Of a stretch of DNA of 64,000 nucleotides, positions 9,418-18,477 are shown one piece after another (positions within the stretch are counted from its first letter, which is position 1; every line of letters begins with the position of its first letter). Source of the stretch: Amphiura filiformis. Taxonomy: Eukaryota > Echinodermata > Ophiuroidea > Amphilepidida > Amphiuridae. The stretch lies in contig NC_092640.1 of assembly GCF_039555335.1 (NCBI RefSeq), positions 33,597,887 to 33,661,886 on the forward strand, given 5' to 3'. The notes beneath the pieces are model-generated. The model saw nothing but the letters and a program-made list of their open reading frames with translations, ran no database searches and was not told the origin of the DNA. A program made the translations under genes and the position numbers.

Positions 9418-10262
9418 TGAAGTAAGCCTTGTAATCTGTCATCAATCCATATATTTGCAGTTATGATAAAATCTCAGGAGTTATCCTTGTAATCTGCCAT
9501 CAATGCATGTATTGGCAGTTATGATCTAATCTCAGAAGTAATCCTTGTAATCTGTCATTAATCCATGTATTGGCAGTTATAATCAAATCTCAGAAGTAAT
9601 CCGTGTAATCTGCCATCAATACATGTATACAATTCAGTATCGAAGTTACGTAATGTTACTATGTCAACGGGATCACGCGCTAGAGTAATGAACCACGATC
9701 GAAATGATCACCACATAAAGTATATGGCACTCGAAGGCATACTAAAGTAGCGTGATCCGGTAACCAAGAGAATTACGTAACCACTTCGATGCTGAATAGG
9801 CAGCTACAATCAAATCTCAGATGTAATCCTTGTAATCTGTCATCAATCTGTGTATTGGCAGTTATGATCAAATCTCGGCAGTAATCCTTGTAATCTGTCA
9901 TCAATCCACACATGGGCAGTTATAATCAAATCTCACAAAGTAACCCTTGTAATCTGTCATCAATCCATGTATTGGCTGTTATGATCAAATTTCGGAAGTA
10001 ATCTTTGTAATATGTCAATCCATATATTGACAGTTATGATCAAATCTCAGAAATATCCTTGTAATCTGTCATATCAATCCACATATTCATAATCAAATCT
10101 CAGAGTTAATCCTTGTAATCTGCCATCAATACATGTATTGCTAGTTACAATCAAATCTCAAGTAATCTTTGTAATCTCATCATTCCATATCAAATCTCAA
10201 ATAAGTCAAGTAATCCTTGTAATCCATGTTTTGGCAGTTATAATCAAATCTCAGCTATGATC
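9418..10262. repeat. 58-bp minisatellite, about 12 copies, MITE-interrupted
   Basis: Same unit as 436-680 (CTTGTAATCTGTCATCAATC...), more copies and more divergence. A TIR element splits the array at 9630-9798. Direct repeats without unique spacers rule out a CRISPR-like reading. Confidence 0.85.
9630..9798. mobile_element. MITE of the ATTCAGYATCGAAG family
   Basis: Left TIR ATTCAGTATCGAAGTTACGT and right inverse ACGTAACCACTTCGATGCTGAAT are close inverted repeats. The interior ACCACGATCGAAATGATC matches, in reverse complement, the element at 34410-34587. The surrounding 58-bp minisatellite gives the empty site. Confidence 0.75.
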
Positions 10263-10464
10263 ATTGAATAGAGTTTAATGAACTGTGCCATTGACTATGA
10301 AATTACCAATGCCATCACCAGCCAATTATTTAATTAAGAGCGGTGTTTGACCTGATTCATTCTATTAGTGTGAATTCAATATGTGCATTCTCAGCTACAT
10401 ATTTTGTAGGAGTTAATGAAGTTTTGTCTAAATGCTCCAATAAATGTAATGTAATTAAGTTCAC

Positions 10465-11437
10465 TTGATATACATAATGTTTATTGCATTGCAACAACTC
10501 GCACTATACTATGTTGCAATGTGGTATACCTACCTACCCATTGTATTATTGCACCAAACCCAGGGGCGGGCCCCCGGGGGCGGGGCAGGTTGTTAGCTAG
10601 CCACCTGTCATTTGGGACAGACATTTTGCTCCTGGACAAACATATGCAAAATTCTAGAGAACTCGAAACAAGAATACACAATAAATCAAGGCTACATGTA
10701 TAACAAGCTATTTGACACTGGGAGACATTTTTCTGTGAAAAATTTGGAAAATCTTTGCTGGATTTTCACGGATTTTCAACCAGCCATCTACACAGTACCA
10801 ACACAACATTTGTTTTATTTTGGTTGAGTAATATGCGACCACCTCAAGTGATATCACCTGAGTGATGTCACCTGAGGTTGAAAGTTGCATGAGCATATAT
10901 CCATGTCTGCGCGTAGCTGTACATACATTGTGTAGGGTGCATTTTCAGTTCAATGCTTATACGTGTGCTTTTTGACAGTCGATGTTCACAGATTCACAGA
11001 TTATCAATGTCAAGTACCCCCCCCCCGTGACACCAAATGAGGCGGTAGAAACATAAAATCCCATTAACACTACTTAAAAATGGAATATATATGAGCTTTT
11101 TATATTAAATGCACCTATAAAGTGATCATTTGGTGGGACAGTTTTGTACAGAAGATCCCTGCTTGCAGATCGACCCTTCTCATCAAGGTATAAAATCAAT
11201 ATGTGTGGTTTAAAGATATACCTAACATTTATTAATTGTTTTAACATTTCAGATTTTGATCCACTGAGACAGAAGCCAGTGAGGACTGTGGTCTTGTGCT
11301 GCTTGCTACTTCACTCCAGGACATTTATGCAAGAGTTGACTTTCATGGTGGGTTTGAGGTGCATGCAGTCACTTGATCTACATCTTTGAATACTGTTGGG
11401 TTTATGTAAAGTTCACTATGTAAATTATATATTGGCA
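10465..11437 (+). other. 5' flank, leader exon and short intron of ZNF B
   Basis: Homologous to 3740-4272 and 5226-5514. A candidate donor CATCAAG/GTATAA lies at 11187/11188 and an acceptor TTAACATTTCAG ends at 11252, defining a 65-bp intron in the leader. GC-rich and palindromic patches at 10560-10600 and 10830-10875 are unit-specific. Transcription start is not identifiable by eye. Confidence 0.45.
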
Positions 11438-12595
11438 ATGAAACGTTTGAAACCATTTACTTGTGCATATTGTACACTTAACCATTCATCTTTGGCAAAT
11501 TTGAAAACCCACATGAACAGACATCTTATTAAATATGTACGAGCCCATAGATGCAAATATGTGTGTTGTCAGAAAATCTTGTCAAAAACTGGCGAGCTGC
11601 AAAGACAGTTCAATGGCCACAGGATGTTATGGTATCAATTTAATAATTGCCTGAAGAAAAAGACACCCTATCAGTGTGAGTACTGTGAGAAATGTTTTGT
11701 TGATAAAAATCACTTTGTGCAACACATCAGAACTCACACTAATGAGAAATTCTTTCAGTGTGAATTCTGTCAGAAATGTTTTTCTCTGAACTCTGATCTT
11801 ATAAGACATACCAGAACACATACCAAAGAAAAACCCTTTCAGTGCGAGTACTGTCAGAAATGTTTTGCCAGAAAAAATGTCCTTGTAAACCATATCAGAA
11901 CTCACACTAAAGAAAAACCATTTCAGTGTGAGTATTGTCAGAAATGGTTTGCTAGAAAACATGGCCTTGTAAGCCATATCAGAACTCATACCAAAGTAAA
12001 ACCCTTTCAGTGTGAATACTGTCAGAAATGTTTTAGTCAGACGACTCATCTTAGAAGCCACATCAGAACTCACACCGATGAAAAACCCTTTCAGTGTGAG
12101 TACTGTCAGAAATGTTTTTGTCAGAACGAGCATCTTATAAAGCATATCAGAACTCATACCAAAGAAAAACCCTATACGTGTGAATACTGTCATAAATGTT
12201 TTACCAACAAAAGTGGCCTTAAATACCACACCAGCAGTCACACTAAAGAAAAACCCTATAAGTGTGAGTACTGTCAGAAATGTTTTGCTAGCAAAAGTAA
12301 CCTTGTACTCCACACCAGAACTCACACTAAAGAAAAACCCTTTCAGTGCAAGTACTGTCAGAAATGTTTTGCTAGAAACTATAACCTTGTGAACCACACC
12401 AGAATTCATACCAAAGAAAAACCCTTTCAGTGTGAGTACTGTCAGAAATGTTTTAGTCGGAGGGCTCATCTTAAAAGCCACATCAGAACTCACACCAATG
12501 AGAAACCCTATCAGTGCAAGCTCTGTCAGAAATATTTTGGTCGCAAATCTGATGTCAGCAGGCACATGAGAAGAACTCACAACAAAAAATGCTAG
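11438..12595 (+). CDS. Polydactyl C2H2 zinc-finger protein B (intact)
   Basis: 385 residues. The start ATG at 11438 is chosen because all paralogues share TTGGCAATGAAACGTTTGAA there; an upstream in-frame TTG is not used. Residues about 8-28 form an atypical finger (CAYC-x12-H-x3-H); a second degenerate Cys/His segment (CCQKILSKTGELQRQFNGH) follows. Eleven regular fingers then run to the C-terminus with TKEKPFQC-type linkers; the last is HMRRTH with an extra residue. There is no KRAB, SCAN, BTB or ZAD domain, so any effector function must lie in the N-terminal module or partners. Expected role: nuclear sequence-specific DNA binding. It is the only clearly intact member here, and the antisense ORF across it is a shadow. 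Confidence 0.9.
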   Translation: MKRLKPFTCAYCTLNHSSLANLKTHMNRHLIKYVRAHRCKYVCCQKILSKTGELQRQFNGHRMLWYQFNNCLKKKTPYQCEYCEKCFVDKNHFVQHIRTHTNEKFFQCEFCQKCFSLNSDLIRHTRTHTKEKPFQCEYCQKCFARKNVLVNHIRTHTKEKPFQCEYCQKWFARKHGLVSHIRTHTKVKPFQCEYCQKCFSQTTHLRSHIRTHTDEKPFQCEYCQKCFCQNEHLIKHIRTHTKEKPYTCEYCHKCFTNKSGLKYHTSSHTKEKPYKCEYCQKCFASKSNLVLHTRTHTKEKPFQCKYCQKCFARNYNLVNHTRIHTKEKPFQCEYCQKCFSRRAHLKSHIRTHTNEKPYQCKLCQKYFGRKSDVSRHMRRTHNKKC

Positions 12596-12693
12596 AATTG
12601 AATTTCATGGTGAGTTTTGAGGTGCACACAGTCATTTGATCTCATCTACATCTACATGTTGTCGGGTTTATCTAAAGTTCACTATGTAAAAAA

Positions 12694-13212
12694 ATGGCAA
12701 TGAAACGTTTGAAACTATTTGCTTGTGGATATTGCACACTTAATCATTCATCCTTGGCAAATTTCAAAACCCACATGACAAAAACTGGCGAGCTGCAAAG
12801 ACAGTTCAATAGCCACAGGATGTTATGGTATCAATTTAATAATTGCTTGATGAAAAGGACACCCTATCAGTGTGAGTACTGTGAGAAATGTTTTGTTGAC
12901 AGAAATCACTTCGTGCAACATATCAGAACTCACACTAATGAGAAATTCGTTCAGTGTAAATACTGTCAGAAATGTTTTTGTCTGAACTCTGATCTTATAA
13001 GACATGCCAGAACTCAGAGTCAGAAGACTCATCTTAAAAGCCACATCAGAACTCACACCGATGTTCAGTGTGAGTACTGTCAGAATATAAAATGTTTTTG
13101 TCAGATCAGGCAACTTATAAGGCATATCCGAACTCATACCAAAGAAAACCACTATACGTGTGAATACTGTCATAAATGTTTTGCCAACAGCACTCACACA
13201 CAAAAAAAGTGA
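12694..13212 (+). pseudogene. Degenerate ZNF copy after gene B
   Basis: It lies 98 bases after B's stop with the same leader and MAMKRLK start. A deletion of about 80 bp removes the middle of the N-terminal module (KTHMT joined to KTGEL). Two fingers look regular; then ARTQSQKTHLKSH shows loss of a finger's CxxC half, and CEYCQNIKCF has a two-residue insertion. The frame ends at 13212 in a finger start. It could be transcribed with B, but as a protein it is badly eroded. Confidence 0.75.
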
Positions 13213-13525
13213 GTACTATCATAAATGTTTTGCTATCAAAAGTAACCTTGTGCAGCACACCAGAGCTCACACCAAATAAAAACCCTACAAGTGTGTGAAC
13301 TGTCATAAATGTTTTGCTAGCACAATTATCCTTATCAGAATTCGCACCAAAGTGACACCCGTATGAATAAGAGTAATATGTGATGTGATTAAGCAAATCA
13401 GTTGGAACTCGGAAATATTGATTTTGAGATATAGACAAACACACCAGAACTCAATGTTTTATTCGGAACATTGATCTTAAAATGCATATCAGAACTCATA
13501 CCAAAGAAAACCCTATAAGTATAAG
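13213..13525 (+). pseudogene. Trailing finger remnants
   Basis: Finger fragments with stops: CATAAATGTTTTGCTA near 13222 and 13302 and CATATCAGAACTCATACC near 13485. A partial GTGATG-type MITE end (13380-13430) lies between them. Confidence 0.7.
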
Positions 13526-13528
13526 TAT

Positions 13529-13738
13529 GTGATGTGATTAAGCAAAATCAATGCGATATAGCCAAACAAAGGAAATATTTCCTGTTGTTTTGGAAACTCT
13601 TTAATTGCTCATAGCTTTAGAACTGGTTGGTTAATTTCAATGCGGTTTTCTGCAAAATGCAGCTTTGAAAATGCGTTTTACTATCCTATAAGAAACTGAT
13701 ATTTCCAAGTTCAGACTGATTTTGCTTGATCGCATCAC
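13529..13738. mobile_element. GTGATG-type MITE, third copy
   Basis: Starts GTGATGTGATTAAGCAAAAT and ends GCTTGATCGCATCAC, with internal CTGTTGTTTTGGAAA shared with the copies at 4524 and 6931. More diverged than those two. Confidence 0.75.
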
Positions 13739-13749
13739 ATATGTGACGA

Positions 13750-13900
13750 TGGATGTGTAATTAGAATTTGGTATTTTACTGTTAGTATCAGAAATGTTGT
13801 TTCTAGGGAAAAACTGTAGTTTTATTTCTTGCAATAAATATTCAAACTTAAAATTGGAATTTGAATGGCATATTATTTAAAGTAAGTTTCCATACACTCA
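13750..13900 (+). other. 3'UTR-like tail of unit B
   Basis: Matches 190-350 and 9180-9340 (GTTAGTATCAGAAATG..., AATAAA at 13833-13838, AAGTTTCCATACAC). Third occurrence of the ZNF-unit end. Confidence 0.5.
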
Positions 13901-13994
13901 TGTTCACCGGAGTGAGGGGGTCACATGAATATAAAAGGGCCACACATGCTGGTTAATAAAAGCTACATAATGGGGTCATGAGCTTACAGCGGTA

Positions 13995-14385
13995 TCAGGG
14001 TGGGGGAGGGTCCTTTTTTGACTACATAGACATATTTAGGTGTCCTATATCGAAAAAATCGCTTGCCCCACCTCTCACCCCGCCAAAAAAACTGTGCCCC
14101 CCCTTTACACATGCCAAATTTTGGGATCCCAATTTGCAAACCTTAAATGGTCTATATATATGTTGCGAGCGCAACGAGCAGGAAAATTTGCATATTAAAG
14201 CTGTTTCCGTACTGTTTTCCTAAGCCTTTTATTTAAAAGGCGCCCATGAATGTGTGCCAAAATTGCTTTCCCCCCTCTCGGATGGCCAAAAAGTACTTGC
14301 CCCCCCCTTTCGACTCGCCAGAAAGTTCTTGCCCCCCAATTTTACCCTCCCCAGGGCTCATAATTATTGCACTGCCCCTTACTAA
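13995..14385. mobile_element. Family G MITE, copy 2 (left end eroded)
   Basis: Right end CAGGGCTCATAATTATTGCACTGCCCC is clear; the interior has the CGCTTGCCCC and GCCAAAA blocks. The left TIR is not recognisable. Confidence 0.6.
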
Positions 14386-14427
14386 TTCCGTGGTTACAAA
14401 GATTTTTATAAGAATTACACTAAAATA

Positions 14428-14894
14428 ACACTTAAAGCCATATTATAACATTTGCTGAGGAGGACTCCCTCACTGATTTTTTAAAATTCATTTTTTACAT
14501 GATTATATTGTACTTTATCAAACCAATATACCCTGCAAAAATCAAGACTCTAGGTGCTGTAGTTTTGTAAAAATCCGAGATTTTGAATAAAACGACAGAA
14601 CCGGCGTTTTATTATTACGATGGAATTATTAGTCGAACGCATACACAATGTCCATAACACACAATACGTACACGGCGTGCGGGACGGTGATCTACACAAC
14701 AAAGGGTCGTACCATAACATGACCGAAGGAGTGGTACGTATTGGCGACATATGCGCTGGTAGTAAATTCCAATTTTCTTTGCTTTGCCGTAGTTGTTCGG
14801 CTCAAAAATAAAAGGGATATATCTGACAGTAAAACTAACATTTTATGGCAAAGAAATGCTAATCTATTTTGTATGAAAATGTTATAATATTGCC
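14428..14894 (+). mobile_element. Family X element, copy 2
   Basis: Begins CTTAAAGCCATATTATAACA and ends with ATGTTATAATATTGCC, an eroded inverse. Contains AAATCCGAGATTTTGAATAA and TACACGGCGTGCGGGAC, shared with copies 1 and 3. Uninterrupted, so it serves as the reference for insertions in the others. Confidence 0.75.
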
Positions 14895-15177
14895 TTCGAA
14901 TATTCACTATGAACCGACCCTTCGGCCCATTATGCGACTCAAAACTATTAAACAGGTCGGAACAGAATGGCCATGGTGGATTCAACCTACCATGGCGATT
15001 TCTGCCATGAAGATATCTGGGCGATGACACTTTGGGGCACACAGTAATTGAACTACGTCGCGTCTTTATGGTTACTCTGTATTACATGTTGCAAACAGCA
15101 ACAGATTGCAATTAAAGCATATGATACAATTTACCATTTTTGTGGACAAATTTAAAACCTATGTGAACAGACGTTTT

Positions 15178-15403
15178 AGGGGTGGTGCAATAGTTAAGTG
15201 TACCCCTGGGGTGGTGAATTATGGGGGGGGGGAAAGATTTTTTGGCAGGCCAAAAAGGGGCAAGCATTTTTTGGCAGCGTAAAAAAAGGGGGGGGCGGTC
15301 AAGCGATTTTTGGCAGGTCAAAAAGGGGGAAGTGATTTTTAGCACAGATATTTTGGGCACGTCAAAAGGGGAGGGGGGGGCAAATATTTTTGGCACAGCC
15401 AAA
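15178..15403. mobile_element. Family G MITE, copy 3
   Basis: Starts AGGGGTGGTGCAATAGTTAA, then G-rich blocks with TTTTTGGCAGG repeated four times, the reverse complement of the GCCAAAAA blocks of copy 1. Right end truncated. Confidence 0.6.
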
Positions 15404-15712
15404 TACCAGTTTTGCTATGTGCTGGACCATCTGGTGAATATCGTGGTCATATGCTCCTGTTGGTATATTAAATAACGAAAGCTCGAATTAATTTCATATA
15501 TTCACATGAGGAAAATATTCACAAGTGAAATAAGTAAAAATGAAATAGGATACAAATATCAGAAATCGGTGTGACCAGACACTCAAGCTCTCAGGCAGTC
15601 TATCCCTGCTGGTCTGAAATATTTTAACCCGGCTGTGTGCATGGAGCCTGCTTCAATGTTGGGTCCGAAAAAAATTTATTAGCAATAATAACAAACATTT
15701 TTGACATTTCAG

Positions 15713-15908
15713 GTTTGTTGATCCACTGATGTATATCTTCAATTAGAAACAACTATAACTAGAAACAACTATAAGTAGAAACAGAATAAAGACAGAAGCC
15801 AGTGAGGATTGATCAGGACAAAGAGAGAAGAGTGAGGATTGAACAAAGACTTTGAATTTTGCTGGGTACATCTAAAGTTCCATGTAAATACATGTAACAA
15901 GAAGCAAC
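15713..15908 (+). other. Leader part of ZNF C exon
   Basis: Candidate acceptor TTTTTGACATTTCAG ends at 15712. The next bases (TTGATCCACTGA, later GACAGAAGCCAGTGAGGA) match the leader of units A and B, with inserted ACTATAA-type short repeats near 15760. Confidence 0.45.
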
Positions 15909-17060
15909 ATGATGGTAATGAAACATTTGAAGCCGTTTACTTGTGGATTTTGTGGAATTGAGCATTATTCTTTGGACAAATTGAAACTCCACATAAACAG
16001 ACATCTTATTAAATATGTGCAAGCTCGTAGATACAAAAGTGAATTTTGTCAGAAAAGTTTGTCAAAAAAAAATCTGGAAAGACATGTGATTAGCCATGGC
16101 GGAAGCCATGGGAAGAAACGGTACCAATGTAATAACCGCTTGGACATCAAAGAAAAGCCTTATCAGTGTGAGTACTGCCAGAAACTTTTCGTCTGGAAAC
16201 TTAAACTAGTGAGACACATCAGAACTCACACAAAAGAGAAACCCTTTCAGTGTGAGTACTGTCAGAAATATTTTAGTCAGAACTGTCATCTGAAAAGGCA
16301 TATCAGAACTCATACCAAAGAGAAGCCCTTTAAGTGCGAGTACTGTCAGAAATGTTTTGGTGACAGAGGTCATCTTGCATACCACATCAGAACTCACACT
16401 AAACCCTATCAGTGTGAGTACTGTCAGAAATGTTTTGCTGGAAAAAATGTCCTTGTAAAGCACATCAGAACTCATACCAATGAGAAACCCTATCAGTGCG
16501 AGTACTGTCAGAAATGTTTTGCTGAAAAACATGTCCTTGTAAACCACACCAGAACTCATACCAAAGAGAAACCCTTTCAGTGTGAATACTGTCAGAAATG
16601 TTTTAGTACGAAATGTAATCTTAAAAAGCATATCAGAACTCATACCAAAGTGAAACCCTTTCAGTGTGAATACTGTCAGAAATGTTTTGCCTACAGAAAT
16701 GTCCTTGTAACCCACACCAGAACTCACACTAAAGAGAAACCCTTTCAGTGCGAGTACTGTCAGAAATGCTTTAGTCAGAACACTGATCTTAAAAGGCATA
16801 TCAGAACACATACCAAAGAAAAACCCTATAAGTGTGAGTACTGTCAGAAATGTTTTGGTAACAGAGGTGGCCTTGTGCGCCACACTAGAACTCACACTAA
16901 AGAGAAACCATTTCTGTGTGAGTACTGTCAGATATGTTTTACTTACAGCAGAGACCTTGTAAAGCACACCAGAACTCACACCGAAGAGAAATCCTTGACG
17001 GGTGTAACCTTAAGCACTGACCACCCCATCCTTAACCAAGAGGTATCGTCTGCAATATAG
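15909..17060 (+). CDS. Polydactyl C2H2 zinc-finger protein C (C-terminus disrupted)
   Basis: 383 residues from ATG 15909; ATGs at 15912 and 15918 are alternatives, the last matching the paralogues' MK(H/R)LKPF start. The first finger-like segment (CGFC...H...H) is kept. The second has lost one cysteine (KSEFCQKSLSKK), unlike A and B. Ten regular fingers follow; between fingers 3 and 4 of this set the linker is shortened to THTKPYQC. After finger 10 the frame runs into unrelated sequence at about residue 362 and stops, while finger remnants resume at 17116, so the ancestral protein was longer. Helix residues differ from A and B in most fingers. Expected nuclear DNA-binding role; likely still translatable. 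Confidence 0.85.
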   Translation: MMVMKHLKPFTCGFCGIEHYSLDKLKLHINRHLIKYVQARRYKSEFCQKSLSKKNLERHVISHGGSHGKKRYQCNNRLDIKEKPYQCEYCQKLFVWKLKLVRHIRTHTKEKPFQCEYCQKYFSQNCHLKRHIRTHTKEKPFKCEYCQKCFGDRGHLAYHIRTHTKPYQCEYCQKCFAGKNVLVKHIRTHTNEKPYQCEYCQKCFAEKHVLVNHTRTHTKEKPFQCEYCQKCFSTKCNLKKHIRTHTKVKPFQCEYCQKCFAYRNVLVTHTRTHTKEKPFQCEYCQKCFSQNTDLKRHIRTHTKEKPYKCEYCQKCFGNRGGLVRHTRTHTKEKPFLCEYCQICFTYSRDLVKHTRTHTEEKSLTGVTLSTDHPILNQEVSSAI

Positions 17061-17115
17061 TGCACACCCCACCGCATTGCTTTGGTGTGTATCGGGGGTG
17101 AGGGGCCAACAATTT
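16997..17115. mobile_element. About 120-bp insertion truncating ZNF C
   Basis: Finger spacing breaks after GAAGAGAAATCCTT and resumes at TTGGTGACCGCGGTGTCC. The intervening sequence (CTTAAGCACTGACCACCCC ... GTGTGTATCGGGGGTGAGG) has no similarity to fingers. It introduces the stop codon of C. Element class unknown. Confidence 0.5.
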
Positions 17116-17678
17116 GGTGACCGCGGTGTCCTTGTGTACCACACTAGAACTTTCACTAAATAGAACCACATTAAAGTACTCACATTTTTGTAATGGAATG
17201 TTTTGCTATAAAAAGTCCTTGTGAGCCATATCATAATTCACACCAAAGATAAACCCTTCCAGTGTTAGTATTGAGAAATGTTTTAGTGAGAACAGTAATC
17301 TTAAAAGGCATTTGCGAACTCATGCCGAAGAGAAAGCCTATTAGTGTGAGTACTGTCAGAAATACTTTGCTGACATTAGTGTGCTTGCACGCTACATTAG
17401 AACTCACACCAAAAAGAAACCGTTTCATTTGATAGAATTAGATGTTTTGCCCAAGTAAGTGATCTGAAAAATCACATTGAAATTCATGTTAAAGAGAAAT
17501 GCTTTCATTGTAATGAGTACTTTAAGAAACATGTTTACTTTAAGAAAAATGTTTTGCCCAAAAATGTACCCTTGTCATTAAACCACATCGGAATTCACTC
17601 CAATGAGAAACCCCGATGAGAAACCCTATTAGTATGAATATTGAAAGAAGCACGTTGCAATTCATGCTTTAGTCTATA

Positions 17679-17878
17679 CCTTCCTCGAGTCAGTAAAGTA
17701 AAATCAAATTTTGAGATTTTTTCAAAAACCGTTAATTTTTGCAGGAATCTGTTATGCTAGTTGGATTCCTTGCACAATTTTCTCTCTGAAAATGTATACT
17801 TTTTATAAATTATACTTATCATTAAAACATTTAGAAAAACAATAAAAAACAACATCTAAATTACTGACTCGAGGAAGG
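17679..17878. mobile_element. 200-bp TA-flanked MITE
   Basis: Perfect TIRs CCTTCCTCGAGTCAGTAA and TTACTGACTCGAGGAAGG, with TA at 17677-17678 and 17879-17880. Consistent with a Tc1/mariner-type non-autonomous element. Confidence 0.85.
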
Positions 17879-17887
17879 TAAGCAGAA

Positions 17888-18287
17888 TATATGTGACGAG
17901 TCAGAACGAAAGGTACTTCTTGTCGGTTGCTATTTGTCTCTTTTTCCACATTGCAAGGAGCAAAATCAATCAATATCAGACCATCATAATTGGCGGTCAA
18001 TTCAAATCATCCCCAAGTCAACGAGGGTTCAGGAATGTCCTTCCATTGTTAACGGTTGGCTAATATGTGCACCTATACAAATTACAATGCTTTGTTGTCC
18101 ACCACTTGAGCAGGGTTTATCCAAAGCAAATATTAGAGCTATATAATAATCCTATAGAAATCCTAGCTATCCTAGTATCCTATCCAACAATAGGGGATTA
18201 TTTAAAAGGTGTATGACCGTCATTACCAAAATGAGCTGTGTGTAGGAACCGACAAGAGGTACCTTTCGTTGTGACTCGTCACATATA
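17888..18287. mobile_element. TATGTGACGAGTCA-type MITE
   Basis: Ends TATATGTGACGAGTCAGAAC and its inverse are near-perfect for about 40 bp (to CTTGTCGGTT). The interior (TAATTGGCGGTCAATTCAAA, CCACTTGAGCAGG) is shared with 53362-53949, which has different outer TIR sequence. Confidence 0.8.
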
Positions 18288-18477
18288 AGAGAAACGCTTT
18301 CAGTGCAAGTAATGAGGAAAGTCCCAAAATATACCCTTGTCACAGAGAAATTACCCTTTGTGAGAACTGTCAAAGTAATGCCTTCACATACAACACGAAA
18401 GTGAAATGTCATTGCATTGACACGGGAATCATGTGATGAAGTGGCACGATTCCTACCTGATTTTTGTAAGGTTGTGT

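Larger units (their letters stand above)
17116..18410 (+). pseudogene. Finger remnants after C, split by two MITEs
   Basis: Degenerate finger units (TACTGTCAGAAATACTTTGC, ACATTAGAACTCACACC) with several stops run to about 17660. After two TIR elements, AAGAGAAACGCTTTCAGTGC at 18287-18310 and TTTGTGAGAACTGTCAAAG near 18357 are the last traces. This shows unit C once had at least five more fingers. Confidence 0.7.

Noticed and set aside
9418-10262. CRISPR-like regular repeats
   Set aside because: Units are contiguous 58-bp tandem repeats without unique spacers, in an animal genome.
11627-12580. 317-codon antisense ORF across ZNF B
   Set aside because: Shadow of the finger periodicity (repeated KTFLTVLTLKGF); similar shadows occur under A, C and the pseudogenes.
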